The notes under the pieces: generated by a model
Databases searched by the model: none
Told to the model about the DNA's origin: nothing
What the model saw: only the letters and a program-made list of their open reading frames with translations
Shown: positions 1-11,896 of the stretch, in pieces
Layout: each line of letters opens with the position of its first letter
Position numbering within the stretch: position 1 is the first letter of the stretch
NCBI RefSeq assembly: GCF_905163445.1
Contig: NC_053197.1
Span: 7,750,001-7,814,000, forward strand
Source of the DNA: Pararge aegeria
Lineage: Eukaryota; Arthropoda; Insecta; Lepidoptera; Nymphalidae
Direction: 5' to 3'
Length of the DNA stretch: 64,000 nucleotides
Program-made: the position numbers and the translations under genes

Positions 1-1724
1 ACACACAATGTCAACGTAGCGGGAAATACGGGCAGCGTATGAAAATATATATGCCGTTACATGAAATTAAATGGGCCATTAAAGAGTCCCCTTTGTGGGT
101 GCAGAAAAAATATTGTTTGTTGTCCTTTTAATTTGTATTACGATTTTTATTTATCTTATTTATGGTGATACCTAGTTTTATTAGCCAAAGAGTTCCATAT
201 AAAGGTTTATTTTAACATACCTATCCGTGTTCGTTAAGCTATCAGAAATTATGTAACAAATCCGTAATTGTTTCATAATATTTAAAGGTCTGTCAGCTTG
301 TTTCAGTCTCTACTATTTTATTATTCGACGTCACTTAAACGTTACGTCACTGTCTTGTCCGATATGTGGAAATAAACCCTTATTTACAGCCACAGACTTA
401 GCATGCTACTAACCCTTATCTAAAGGCTTTTAGAAATATTCAAGAAATTTCAGCTCGAAGTTTTTAGTTTCTAACGAGAGCTGTCAAAGTTCACCTATCT
501 ATATTCCGGCCATTCTGTCTAATTAAGTACCTTATTTAGTTATAAACCTACTAAATTTTAAATAAATAAATAAATTTATATAGGCTAGTGCTACCTCCGG
601 ATCTATCTAGAGATAAAAATAAGTACCTGCCTCGGGCACCATTTTAAGGGGTGTGTGTGTGAAAATCAGGTGTAAAATAAGTTTTCCTTAATTTTATTTT
701 ATTAGAACGTGCGTTCATGATCTCATTATGCGGCGAATTCACGTCACTCTCAGTATTATATAAAGTAAGAACATAATTATGCCAAAATACCTAGTTTGTT
801 AATCAATGACGAGGAAAATAAATATTTTTAGAATGAGCCATGTGAGACGTAAAAATATAATCGGTAAATGTTAAAGTTCGGTAAGGTCAGAAAAATTGAG
901 GACCTGTTCCTTTTTTTGAAGATGATTAAAAATATGATGAGCACAAAAAAGATTACCACATACTTAATTTCATAAAATAGCTGTCAATTACGGATTTTTG
1001 CTTAACTATTTCATTTGAAATTTAGCAAATAGATTAAAAATATAGTCCACCGTGTTATAAACCCGGAGTTTCAGGTACAAAACTTGGAGGGTCCTTGGTG
1101 TAATGGAACTTTGCCTACCACGACTAATTACGCATTAGAGTGGAGATGTAGGAGGAAGTTCCCGTTTGTGATTCATTAGTCTAGAAATACATAAAAGTAA
1201 GTTGCCATAATAACTTTATATAACCAAAATGAAATTTAATAATGAAAACTTTTATTTATTGTCGGGAAAAATTATTTTTAAATGCTTCTAAATCTTCAAA
1301 ATGCCTTTTGCATGCCTTAATGCTGCTCGAGCATAAATTTTGATACGGCATTGAGTGAGATATTAAAATTTAATTGCACATATTCGTTCCATTAAACCTT
1401 ATCCTATCCTGATCGTTTAGTGTTTAGTTTTTATTCCTATTTCAAATTAAATGCCTAAGTAGTCCAATTGCCAACCTAAACCAGAAAAATCTTTTAGCTC
1501 GAATTGGTTATCGCAGCGTTGCATGACCTGCGCCTGCCTAGCCCCATGACCTAAAACAAGGTGGTGGTACGTGGATGAATTAGATTGGCGGAAAACCGTG
1601 TGTGAGGACGAACTCTCGGAAAGGCTTTTGAGTAAAACAACTCGTTCGCGTTTTATTATTTTTTGTCAAATCCTTGGGAATTTACAGGGTTCATATTGAA
1701 AAAAAAAATGTATAAACAGACACG
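1..1724. other. No feature seen
   Basis: AT-rich without frames of interest or clear repeats. Confidence 0.5.
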
Positions 1725-1845
1725 TTACATTTACATCCCACTGCAGGGCAAAGGCATCGTCTTTAATAGGAGAGACAATTTTAGAGTACAGACCCAACAC
1801 GCTGCTTCAATGTGGGTTGGCAGTCTTTAGCGACTATCATTACAA
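1725..1845 (-). repeat. Interspersed repeat fragment
   Basis: CATCCCACTGCAGGGCAAAGGC, AATAGGAGAGACAATTTTAGAG and CACGCTGCTTCAATGTGGGTTGG form a common reversed short-repeat layout. Confidence 0.5.
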
Positions 1846-1964
1846 GTAACTGATTATAACCGGAACCAACGCCTTCACGTGCTCTCCCAGGCACGGGGGT
1901 TGACACTGCCAATTTCCTAAATCTGGCTAGGTATTAAAAATTCATTAGCCGAAGATCTGATCAT

Positions 1965-2100
1965 CATCATCACATCAACCCATTATCGGCCCACTACAAG
2001 GCACGGGTCTCCTCCCACAATGAGAAGGGGATAAGGCTTAGACCACCACGCTGGCCCAGTGCGGATTGGTAGAAAATATAGGACCCTAATTCTGAATTGC
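1965..2100 (-). mobile_element. SINE B, 3' fragment
   Basis: ATCATCATCACATCAACCCAT, CACGGGTCTCCTCCCACAATG and GCTGGCCCAGTGCGGATTGG are the reversed 3' half. A 63-codon frame here is a shadow. Confidence 0.75.
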
Positions 2101-5100
2101 ATAGCATTACATTACCCAAAATTGATTGTAAAACGCCATATATAGAAGATACAACTGATATTGTCATCAATGCAATATGCCGCAAAATGCTAGGTCGTTA
2201 GCGTAGTTGAATACCGATTGCAAGAAAACAATTTAGCTTTAGCAGGGCATTTGAGAGGGATGCAGGGGCAAAAACCTTGGGAGAGCGACAGCTGACCGTA
2301 CCGTAATGACTGGAGCAACAAACAACGGTAGCCTCGGCTTTTTAGGCTGGCTGCGTGATGCTAGTTTTTATTTTTTATTAGTTGGTAAATTTAACCAGGT
2401 TTCCTCCGATATTACTATTGTAGCCAATTTTGAAGAACTTTTTTTTCTGTTTTGTCTCGTAACTGTGCTATATTCTGATTTAGCTCTTATTAATGATGAA
2501 TCCCTATTATAGCAAAATAATATTTATTAACTTCGATATTTCCATAAGAATTTATTTATAATTAAATTTTAGAAACTAATGTTTCGACTAATATAGCGAA
2601 CGGTTGTTTCGCCAGCCTTCAACATCTCAACGGCTTTGGCGGGCGCATGTACAATCGATAGTAGTTTCGGTATTTGAATTTCCTGCTGCCTAGAAAGCCT
2701 AAGTAAGGGCAAATAAGATTGAACTTGTAGATGATCGAGAAGTTCGAGGTAGTTTCCTCTTAACTAAGTGCGCCAGCTATCGATAAGTATCTTAAGAGAC
2801 TTACGCATGGTAAATTTGCGGTTGAAGGAGAGTGTTATTTCTTACAGTAATTTTGTGGGTAAATAATTAAACTTTTAATAAATTTTAACTTATCACATTG
2901 ATAAGTGTCAGATATTATATTGATTGATTAGATGCGGATCATTAACGGAATTCGTAAGCATAATATGGTGAGTTAAAAACGGAACGGTTGACGTATTTTT
3001 TTTTTGATTACTGTAAAATGACACTTGAGAATTTCTTGTAAATAAAGATTTGTAAATTATAGTTTTACATTAATTTATACTAAAAAAAAAAATTGTTTAG
3101 AAAATGCTAAATTTTCCCATTTAGCCTACTTTGAAATGAAAGTTGCAATATTTCGATGGATGCTGTGCACTTACTTATCTGCAATATAATAAAAGCCTAT
3201 TTTATAACAATCCCGAGAACATATAGATTATGTATAACTCCTATACAAAATGTTATAAATTTCTATAGACTATACATTTTAGTGGCGCCATTATTGCGGT
3301 GTCCGCCATCTTTGCAATTTTGCAAAATGTCAATCAACTATTATTGCCAACTATTAGTACTCATTAAATGAATGAAAAGTCTACAAGAAATGAGTAATAT
3401 TTTATTTGATACCAACCGACTTAGACATTCAGTATTACCTATGTTAAAAATAAGCATTTTCTTTACACTTCAATCTTGTGTGAGACTCAGACGATGCATA
3501 GATTCTTCCCGGTGTCTTGGTTGTAATCATATAAAATCAAAAGCTTAACAACTAATGGTTGTGAAAAAGGATACACAAGGAAACAGATACGATTAGCAGA
3601 AAATCAGACGCTCAAGGCATGACGAAATAATATACGATCTTTGTTTTATTTGTAAAAACCCTTATATTGGTTTATTCGTTAGTTTGTTTGGTATATGTTC
3701 CATATAGATGAACATCATTCACCGCAGTTTAAACTCTAAAGTAACCAGTTATTTAAATCATCGAATGGTTTAAGTAACAAAATTTTAATTGCACACGAGA
3801 ACTTTCCAGCTAATTCAATGGGATTTTACATGATTGTTACACAGTGTAGTGGCCATTACTTAGTACCTACTTGTGTAATGCAATAATTTTGTAAAGTAAA
3901 CAAGTGTTGCACTTTACGGGTATATGAACTAAAGTATACGTGCTCGGACTGGGGTTAGTAGTCTACGTCGTTATGTAACGCTAAGACTTTATTAATATTT
4001 TCTAAGAGTTCTTGGAGAAAATTCTCCTTCTGAAATAATGAATATTATTTTTGCACACCTGTGTATGCGATATTACGAAATTTTCTTAACATTTTCTTGT
4101 TATTTTGCCACACACGACTTTATCAAATATTTGCCTCAGTTCTTATTTTGTTGTTATTACTTGATTGTTGAAGGGTCTTAATTGCAGAAATGGGTAAAAA
4201 GCAGATTCCATTGCAATTTTTAAAGTAAGTAAGCATTGACAGTGTCCTGACTCAACCGATGGGCATTTACTGCTGGAAATATTAAGTTGTCTTTTATACA
4301 GTTATGCTCAGCGACTAATGAGATGTTTTCTACCCAGAGAAGGGCCTAAAAATATAGCGATTCTTCATTTAGGGTATATATTCCAACATTGAAATCCCGA
4401 CATCTTTTCTATTCTTCCGAGCTACTGCTTCCGGTACCGAAAACCTCTAAAGAAAACCGCCGCACCTCTAGTTTTAGTGCTCGTTGAGCTATTTTCATTG
4501 TAGATTGCTTAGGAACTTGTCATTTCTAATTTCCTTTATTAGATGAGTCGAAGTACTGCTGCGTTATACTGATTTATTATACTGCTTTATTATACACAAT
4601 TAGTGAATATATTCCGTCGTACGCGGATAGCGCATGTATTATGTGTGGTGCTATTACATAGAGTGGTAGCCTGGGCTCAAACCCAAGCAATGGTAAAAGA
4701 GCTGAAAGCTTGTTCACAGGCGGATGCTCTAAATATATAGGAAAGACCATGTTCGCGAAACCACTTTGCTGCAAAAAAAGGTAAAACGCTCGAAGATCAG
4801 AGATGTATAGCGAAGGATTCAATCCCGGGACTGCGTTAGAGTTTGCCAGGTATCTGATTTTTTCTTTCAAAATCTCAGTAATATCTCGATATTATGAAAT
4901 CGGTTTTGTCAACTTTGAGAAATAAATATCTACTTTCAAAAGTTTGTATATAATGGTTTTATTATCAGACGCCCAGACTATTTTCCTTGCTAAGGCTTTG
5001 AAAATAATATACTATTGATTTACGAGTTGCTTCGTATTCTTGTTTAGTATTACCGCATCTCGCTCCCCGGTCTGTCCCGAGGGACGCCGTCGGTAAAGAC

Positions 5101-6197
5101 GTCGGATATCGTGTGTCCAGTTATAAATTCCAAGTAAAGAACTTAGAGCCACTCTATTCCTCTCCATTGTAGTACGTTTACAATACTATTTCATTATTGT
5201 GAATATCAGTTTGAGGATTCACTCGATGGTTCTATTTTATTCAGTCTAAAAAGAAGCTTCCGAAGTTGAACGGGGTTTGGCAGTTTTAAAATCTATGCTC
5301 GTGTGGCGGTCTCCACATTATTTAACGAGATGGCACCACAAAGATTCCTGCATCAAGCTAGTGAAGTTTTCATAAATAATGACCATATATACAACTCCCA
5401 AAGTTGAATGGTCGGACCTCGTCCCCGAGCACGAACACCCGCTCGGAGGAAGATCGTCCTATTGTAACGGTCTAGCCTATCACATAGCTCCCGTACAGTA
5501 GTTTTACTATAATCATGCATGTAAGAAAGCAAAGACGAGTTCTAGGTGGGAGCGCGCTTGCCTAGAAAATGTATATTTATTTACTCTTGCCTTGATGGTA
5601 GTCAAGTTGGTGATTCGTGGCAGGATTCGTTCCACACCTGTACCTATCAGTGGATAAAAAACGTTTCGCGTCTTGATTGAATATCATCCACATATGGATG
5701 CGAAGGTAAGCGGTGGCCGCTTACGTCGTCTCACTATTCTGTAGTAGAATGGGGACGGATTAACAAGATTGTGAAGTTTCTGAGGTCACTCACTAAAGTA
5801 GGTATTTTCTGTAAATATCCGAATTGGGAAAGTTATTAGAATTAAGAAATAGTTTTGCCTGTGTCGTCAGAACATGGTGTGCGTCAGAACTAAATACCTG
5901 ACTAAATTCCTATCTATAAAAATATACATATAAAATTACTCATTTCAAAAGAAGCCCATTATTCGCAATAAACCGGAATAAGTACCTCTCTTTTCGAAGA
6001 CTTCCTTCCCAGACCTCTACGTTTCTTTCATCGACCAAATAACCAAACTTTTAGACTAGGTTTTCCGTGAATTAATTTCCTCCGTAATCTGTTAAGTGTT
6101 AAGATATATGTGCAACTAATATATGACCACCCACAAACCATGAAAGTATTGCTGAGTATTTTATAAAATTTATATGAATTTTTACTATATAATATAA
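2101..6197. other. No supported gene
   Basis: AT-rich. Frames up to 97 codons (4577-4870, minus) show no recognisable domain. At 3297-3315 the minus strand has AAGATGGCGGAC, a good start context, but the frame stops after 17 codons. A GC-richer patch at 5040-5110 and 5400-5500 is unexplained. Confidence 0.5.
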
Positions 6198-6693
6198 TCT
6201 TTATATATATAATTCTTCTGTGCGTGTGTATGTCACTGAACTCCTCCTAAACGGTTGGACCGATTTGAATGAATTTTTTTGTATGCGTTTGGGTGGCATC
6301 CTGGATGGTTTAGATTCACAAATCAGCCCGAAAGATGGCGCTGCAGTCGGTATCTAGGTTATTTACCTATACTGCAACTAAACGGCTGATTTATTCAGGC
6401 ACGAGTCTGATTTGATAAACTCTTTCAGTGTTGGATAGCTGATCTATCGAAGAAGGCTATAGAGTATATACCATTACGCTAAGACTAAAAGGAGCATTGG
6501 ATCAATGAAGAATGTTTCAAAATCGGCCACTTAGCTTACGCCACGTGCGCTGCGTAAACGGTTAAAGTTTCGATAAAATCACGCATAAAAAAGTTTCTCC
6601 CTTTATAAGTTCTAAAAAAGCCAGGTACAGGCAACATCATGTCTATCTTTTAAGGTAAACTTTTGCGCGGACGACGTCGCGAGGGACCTCTAG
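6198..6693 (+). mobile_element. Non-autonomous Helitron
   Basis: Begins TC after A (A|TCTTTATATATATAATTC) and ends GAGGGACCTCTAG|T after a GC-rich hairpin-like GCGCGGACGACGTCGCGA. There is no target duplication, and the insertion lies between A and T, as expected of Helitrons. The internal motif AACGGTTGGACCGATTTGAATG recurs in related copies. About 496 bp, no coding capacity. Confidence 0.75.
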
Positions 6694-6795
6694 TTTATTT
6701 ATATATTCTTACATACTCAGAATGGCCAGAGCCAATTACGCTAGTAAAAAGAAAAACAATCCTATTAGTAAGGATTGTTGTTTTTATAAATTTTG

Positions 6796-7048
6796 ACAGC
6801 CGGTTAGCGCAGTGGGCAGCGACCCAGCTTTCTGCATATAAGGCCGTGGGTTCGATTCCCATAACTGGAAAAATATTTGTGTGATGAAAATGAATGTTTT
6901 TCAGTGTCTGGGTGTTTATCTGTATTTATGTATATTAGTCATATAATTATTCATCAGTCATCTTAGTAACCATTATGCAAGCTACGTTTACTTTGGGGCT
7001 AGATGGCGATGTGTGTATTGTCGTAGTATATTTATATTTATTTATTTA
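6796..7048 (+). mobile_element. SINE A (tRNA-derived), full length
   Basis: The tRNA-like head has an A-box-like TTAGCGCAGTGGG and a B box GGTTCGATTCC at 6849-6859. The body shows TTTTTCAGTGTCTGGGTGTTT and CTTTGGGGCTAGATGGCGATG, then a (TTTA)n tail. The same order recurs in five other nearly complete copies in the window. Confidence 0.88.
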
Positions 7049-7049
7049 A

Positions 7050-7255
7050 ATGTGAAAGTGTGTTTGTTTGTTTGTTGGCCTCACCTTACGGCCTAACTAA
7101 GCAATCTATCGACTTGATTTTTGGCGTACAAATAATTGAAAGGGCGAAGAGGGTACACTATAGGCTAATATTTATCCCAGGAAATCAAACGGTTTTCACG
7201 GGATTTTTAAAAAACCGTAATAAACACGGACGAAGGACCCGGGCTCAGCTATTTA
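7050..7255 (+). mobile_element. Helitron fragment
   Basis: GTGAAAGTGTGTTTGTTTG, AACTAAGCAATCTATCGACTTG and CACGGGATTTTTAAA are standard blocks of a lepidopteran Helitron family. The end, GGACGAAGGACCCGGGCTCAGCTAT, has a decayed CTAG. It directly abuts the SINE A tail at 7048. Confidence 0.6.
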
Positions 7256-7896
7256 ATCAATATGTAATCTAATAGTATATTAATCCTTCAAATTCCTAAC
7301 TGCTAGGTTTGCTCCTTTTCAACTAAGACCGCATCATGATAACAAAAAGCATCTATTATGAAAGTTTAAACTAAACAAAACAACTAAAAAAACACAATTT
7401 ATGATTGTGTTTTTGCATTTTTTAATGATTTCAGTTTTCTGAAAAGAGTATTATTGTATTCTACTTTTGGGATTCAATTTGCAATGTAGCCATGGAACAA
7501 AACCAAACGGCGCGAGATGCCAATTGCGAATTGTCGATTGTTTGTCGTATCTTCGCTCGCGTGGTCTGCAGCTGAATGCTTCGTGAGCGATGCACAATGC
7601 ATACAAAACTACGTTATTGTACCAAACACGCGGATCCACTGATTCCACTTTATCCACTGGCTCCGAAACCGTTTTTTTTATTTGAAATTCACTACCTATG
7701 AGGATTGTGTGAAGTATAAATTGATTGCGCTTGTTAAAGCTTTTTTAAAGTAATTATTGCTGACCTAAACAGATGGCAAGTAAAAAAAAAATCGCAGAGC
7801 ATGCAAATATAATATCTTCCTAAGCGCCTTATTTATCAACAAAAACTGTAATGTGCCTGTTATTACATCGGCAACCGCGCCCTTCAGACCGGTATT

Positions 7897-7973
7897 CCGC
7901 CATGCTTATTTCTGCCGTTAAGCAGCAAAGCTATATTAGCTATGCTGCTTAGCGGCAGAAATAAGCATGGCGG
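7897..7973. repeat. Hairpin made of two opposed SINE C pieces
   Basis: 31-base arms at 7897-7927 and 7943-7973 pair with a single mismatch. The arm sequence (GCCATGCTTATTTCTGCCG) is the SINE C 5' block, seen here in both orientations with a 15-base loop. Confidence 0.85.
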
Positions 7974-8049
7974 TAGTTCTTCCCCAGACGAGTTCTCTCA
8001 CAAAAAGTTATAAAACTACTAAATTCAACTTATGATCATGACAATAGAT

Positions 8050-8150
8050 TACGCTCCAACTTCATCATCCTCTGCCTTCCAATGTCCCACTGATGGGCAC
8101 ATACCTGTCCTCTGATTGGAGAGATGATTGTAGAACCACTATCTTATCCC
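8050..8150 (-). repeat. Interspersed repeat fragment
   Basis: AATGTCCCACTGATGGGCAC then CCTCTGATTGGAGAGATG, similar in layout to 1725-1845. Confidence 0.4.
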
Positions 8151-8204
8151 TTGCAAATTGGCGGGCTATAAAGATTATTATCACACCTTACGGGTAGTTA
8201 CAAA

Positions 8205-8342
8205 GTCACCGAGGTTAATGTTGAAATGTTAGCATGTTTAAATACCCGCAAGGGTACTGGGCTTGATTTCCGGCAAAAGTGAAGAAATACCTGCCCGGAG
8301 TGCGAATAGTGCCGATGTCAACCTCAATGCCCTGCAGAGCAC
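8205..8342 (+). repeat. Left half of the interspersed repeat hosting the foldback
   Basis: Contains GTCAACCTCAATGCCCTGCAGAGCAC running up to the duplication. This resembles a common lepidopteran interspersed repeat from memory. Its continuation is found beyond the element at 14325. Confidence 0.5.
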
Positions 8343-8351
8343 GTTAAGTTG
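8343..8351. repeat. Left target-site duplication of the foldback element
   Basis: GTTAAGTTG abuts the left terminus and is identical to the copy at the right end. Confidence 0.93.
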
Positions 8352-8933
8352 GTGTAGGTGAAGTTAGCAGAGCATTTGCCAGCAGATCAAAAATAAAACG
8401 GAGTTCTCTTCGCATGCAGCTGAGTTCAGGAGTTCCTGATGATTTTTACGAATAGTTCTGGCGTTCTTACCCCAAAAAAAAGGGTGTCAAAAAATGATCT
8501 GCTAACTTCCGATAGCAGATCATTTTCGAGCAAATCAAAATTTGATGCTTGTTCTGGACGCATGCAGCTTAGATCTATAGTTCCTGATACTTTTTAATAA
8601 TAGTTCTGTCGTAAATACTGAAAAAAAATACTTAAAGAAAATAACCCTAAACATCCTATCGTACACAAAGACCTTTGAATAAAACATTTTTTAGACCCGA
8701 ACTCTCTCGAAACTCTTTTCTTTCTCACACATCAGTATATAAACTATAATAAAAAAATATTAAAGTTCTTATAAATCAAGTTTCAGAGTCACCACAACAA
8801 ACATGAAAATTTATTTTCTTAAATAATTACATAAAATAATACAAAACATTTGTTTTTGAAAACCCTTCCTATTAAAGGGGTAAGAACTCTTTTGTTTCTG
8901 TTGAAGCATCATAACGCCTGAAACATAACATAA
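8352..8933 (+). repeat. Left unique terminal inverted repeat of the foldback
   Basis: About 582 bp of non-tandem sequence that pairs with 13734-14315 on the other side. It contains a small internal hairpin (8491-8526) and ends where the first tandem unit (ATTCAAGCCTAGAACAC) begins. Differences from the right copy are few single-base changes and a net 2-base length change. Confidence 0.9.
8491..8526. repeat. Subterminal hairpin in the foldback arm
   Basis: Perfect 14-bp stem AAAATGATCTGCTA / TAGCAGATCATTTT with an 8-base loop. The mirrored copy lies near 14140-14176. The AGCAGATC word recurs close to the terminus at about 8381. Repeated motifs beside a terminus can be transposase-binding sites, but that is inference. 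Confidence 0.8.
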
Positions 8934-11884
8934 ATTCAAGCCTAGAACACACGTACTTTAGACTGCATATCACACGTCAATATTTTAATATCGAAAAAAT
9001 TACATAACAGAAAGTTTAATTATTTTTGGCAACCCTATATTCCCCACAGCCTAGAACTCTTTTGTTTCCGATAGAACACTACTAACACTATAACATAATT
9101 AAAATTCAAGCCTAGAACACTCGAACTTTAGACTGCATATCACACGTCAATATTTTAATATCGAAAAATTAGATTACTTGGTTTGTATTTTTTTTTAAGA
9201 AACCCATCCTACAGCCTAGAACTCTTTAAATTCCGATAGATCACTACAAGCCTAGAACACACGTACTTTAGACTGCATATCACACGTCAATATTTTAATG
9301 TCTAAAAAATTAAATAACAGAAAGTATAATTTTTTTTGGCAACCCTATAGAACACACAGCCTAGAACTCTTTTGTTTCCGAAAGAACACTACTAACACTA
9401 TATCATAATTAAAATTCAAGCCTAGACCACTCGTACTTTAGACTGCATATCACACGTCAATATTTTAATGTCTAAAAAATTAAATAACAGAAAGTATAAT
9501 TTTTTTTGGCAACCCTATAGAACACACAGCCTAGAACTCTTTAATTACTGATAGAACATTTCTTACACTATAACACAATTAAAATTCAAGCCTAGAACAC
9601 ACGTACTTTAGACTGCATATCACACGTCAATGTTTTAATATCGAAAAAATTACATAACAGAAAGTTTAATTATTTTTGGCAACCCTATAGACTACACAGC
9701 CTAGAACTCTTTTGTTTCCGATAGAACACTACTAACACTATAACATAATTAAAATTCAAGCCTAGAACACTCGAACTTTAGACTGCATATCACACGTCAA
9801 TATTTTAATATCGAAAAATTAGATTACTTGGTTTGTATTTCTTTTTAAGAAACCCATCCTACAGCTTAGAACTCTTTAAATTCCGATGGATCACTACTAA
9901 CACTAAAACATTATTAAAATTCAAGCCTAGAACACTCGAACTTTAGACTGCATATCACACGTCAATATTTTAATATCGAAAAATTAGATTACTTGGTTTG
10001 TATTTCTTTTTAAGAAACCCATCCTACAGCTTAGAACTCTTTAAATTCCGATGGATCACTACTAACACTAAAACATTATTAAAATTCAAGCCTAGAACAC
10101 TCGAACTTTAGACTGCATATCACACGTCAATATTTTAATATCGAAAAATTACATAACAGAAATTTTAATTATTTTTGGCAACCCTATATTCCCCACAGCC
10201 TAGAACTCTTTTGTTTCCGATAAAACACTACTAACACTATAACATAATTAAAATTCAAGCCTAGAACACTCGTACTTTAGACTGCATATCGCACGTCAAT
10301 ATTTTAATATCGAAAAATTAGATTACTTGGTTTGTATTTTTTTTTAAGAAACCCATCCTACAGCCTAGAACTCTTTAAATTCCGATAGATAATTAAAACA
10401 TAATTAAAATTCAAGCCTAGAACACACGTATTTTAGACTGCATATCACACGTCAATATTTTAATATCGAAAAAATTACATAACAGAAAGTTTAATTATTT
10501 TTGGCAACCCTATATTCCCCACAGCCTAGAACTCTTTTGTTTCCGATAAAACACTAATAACACTATAACATAATTAAAATTCAAGCCTAGAACACTCGTA
10601 CTTTAGACTGCATATCACACGTCAATATTTTAATGTCTAAAAAATTAAATAACAGAAAGTATAATTTTTTTTGGCAACCCTATAGACCACACGGCCTAGA
10701 ACTCTTTAATTACTGGTAGAACACTTCTTATACTATAACAAAATTAAAATTCAAGCCTAGAACACACGTACTTTAGACTGCATATCACACGTCCATATTT
10801 TAATATCGAAAAAATTACATAACAGAAAGTTTAATTATTTTTGGCAACCCTATATTCCCCACAGCCTAGAACTCTTTTGTTTCCGATAGAACACTAATAA
10901 CACTATAACATAATTAAAATTCAAGCATAGAACACTCGAACTTTCGACTGCATATCGCACGTCAATATTTTAATATCGAAAAATTAGATTACTTGGTTTG
11001 TATTTTTTGTTAAGAAACCCATCGTACAGCCTAGATCTTTTTGTTTCCGATAGAACACTACGAACACTAAAACATAATTAAAATTCAAGCCTAGAACACA
11101 CGTACTTTAGACTGCATATCACACGTCAATGTTTTAATATCGAAAAAATTACATAACAGAAAGTTTAATTATTTTTGGCAACCCTATAGACTACACAGCC
11201 TAGAACTCTTTTGTTTCCGATAGAACACTACTAACACTATAACATAATTAAAATTCAAGCCTAGAACACTCGAACTTTAGACTGCATATCACACGTCAAT
11301 ATTTTAATATCGAAAAATTAGATTACTTGGTTTGTATTTCTTTTTAAGAAACCCATCCTACAGCTTAGAACTCTTTAAATTCCGATGGATCACTACTAAC
11401 ACTAAAACATTATTAAAATTCAAGCCTAGAACACTCGAACTTTAGACTGCATATCACACGTCAATATTTTAATATCGAAAAATTACATAACAGAAAGTTT
11501 AATTATTTTTGGCAACCCTATATTCCCCACAGCCTAGAACTCTTTTGTTTCCGATAAAACACTACTAACACTATAACATAATTAAAATTCAAGCCTAGAA
11601 CACTCGTACTTTAGACTGCATATCGCACGTCAATATTTTAATATCGAAAAATTAGATTACTTGGTTTGTATTTTTTTTTAAGAAACCCATCCTACAGCCT
11701 AGAACTCTTTAAATTCCGATAGATAATTAAAACATAATTAAAATTCAAGCCTAGAACACACGTACTTTAGACTGCATATCACACGTCAATATTTTAATAT
11801 CGAAAAAATTACATAACAGAAAGTTTAATTATTTTTGGCAACCCTATATTCCCCACAGCCTAGAACTCTTTTGTTTCCGATAGA
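8934..11884 (+). repeat. Left-arm tandem array, about 18 units
   Basis: The marker GACTGCATATC recurs at 8961, 9131, 9271, 9441, 9611, 9781, 9946, 10111, 10280, 10436, 10606, 10776, 10946, 11110, 11280, 11445, 11614 and 11770. Spacing is mostly 164-170 bp, with shorter steps of 140 and 156. Two monomer types exist. One carries ACATAACAGAAAGTTTAATT and a GGCAACCCTAT stretch; the other carries AGATTACTTGGTTTGTATTT and AAGAAACCCATCCTACAG. Units at 9611 and 11110 share rare variants (GTCAATGTTTT, TAGACTACACAG), showing a duplication with an offset of 1,499 bp. Confidence 0.93.
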
Positions 11885-11896
11885 GTTAGAGAGATT
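11885..11896. other. Central spacer of the foldback palindrome
   Basis: About 12 unmatched bases (GTTAGAGAGATT) separate the converging arrays. The left arm ends TTTCCGATAG; the right begins with the reverse of a unit variant carrying ATTACTGATAGAACA. The boundary is uncertain by a few bases. Confidence 0.7.

Noticed and set aside
3290..3320. AAGATGGCGGAC start-like context on the minus strand
   Set aside because: The frame stops after 17 codons and no splice donor of good quality follows.
4577..4870. 97-codon minus-strand frame
   Set aside because: No recognisable domain, signal or context; composition like its surroundings.
6796..6870. Functional tRNA genes at the SINE heads
   Set aside because: A- and B-box-like words are present, but acceptor and anticodon stems do not form and SINE bodies follow directly.
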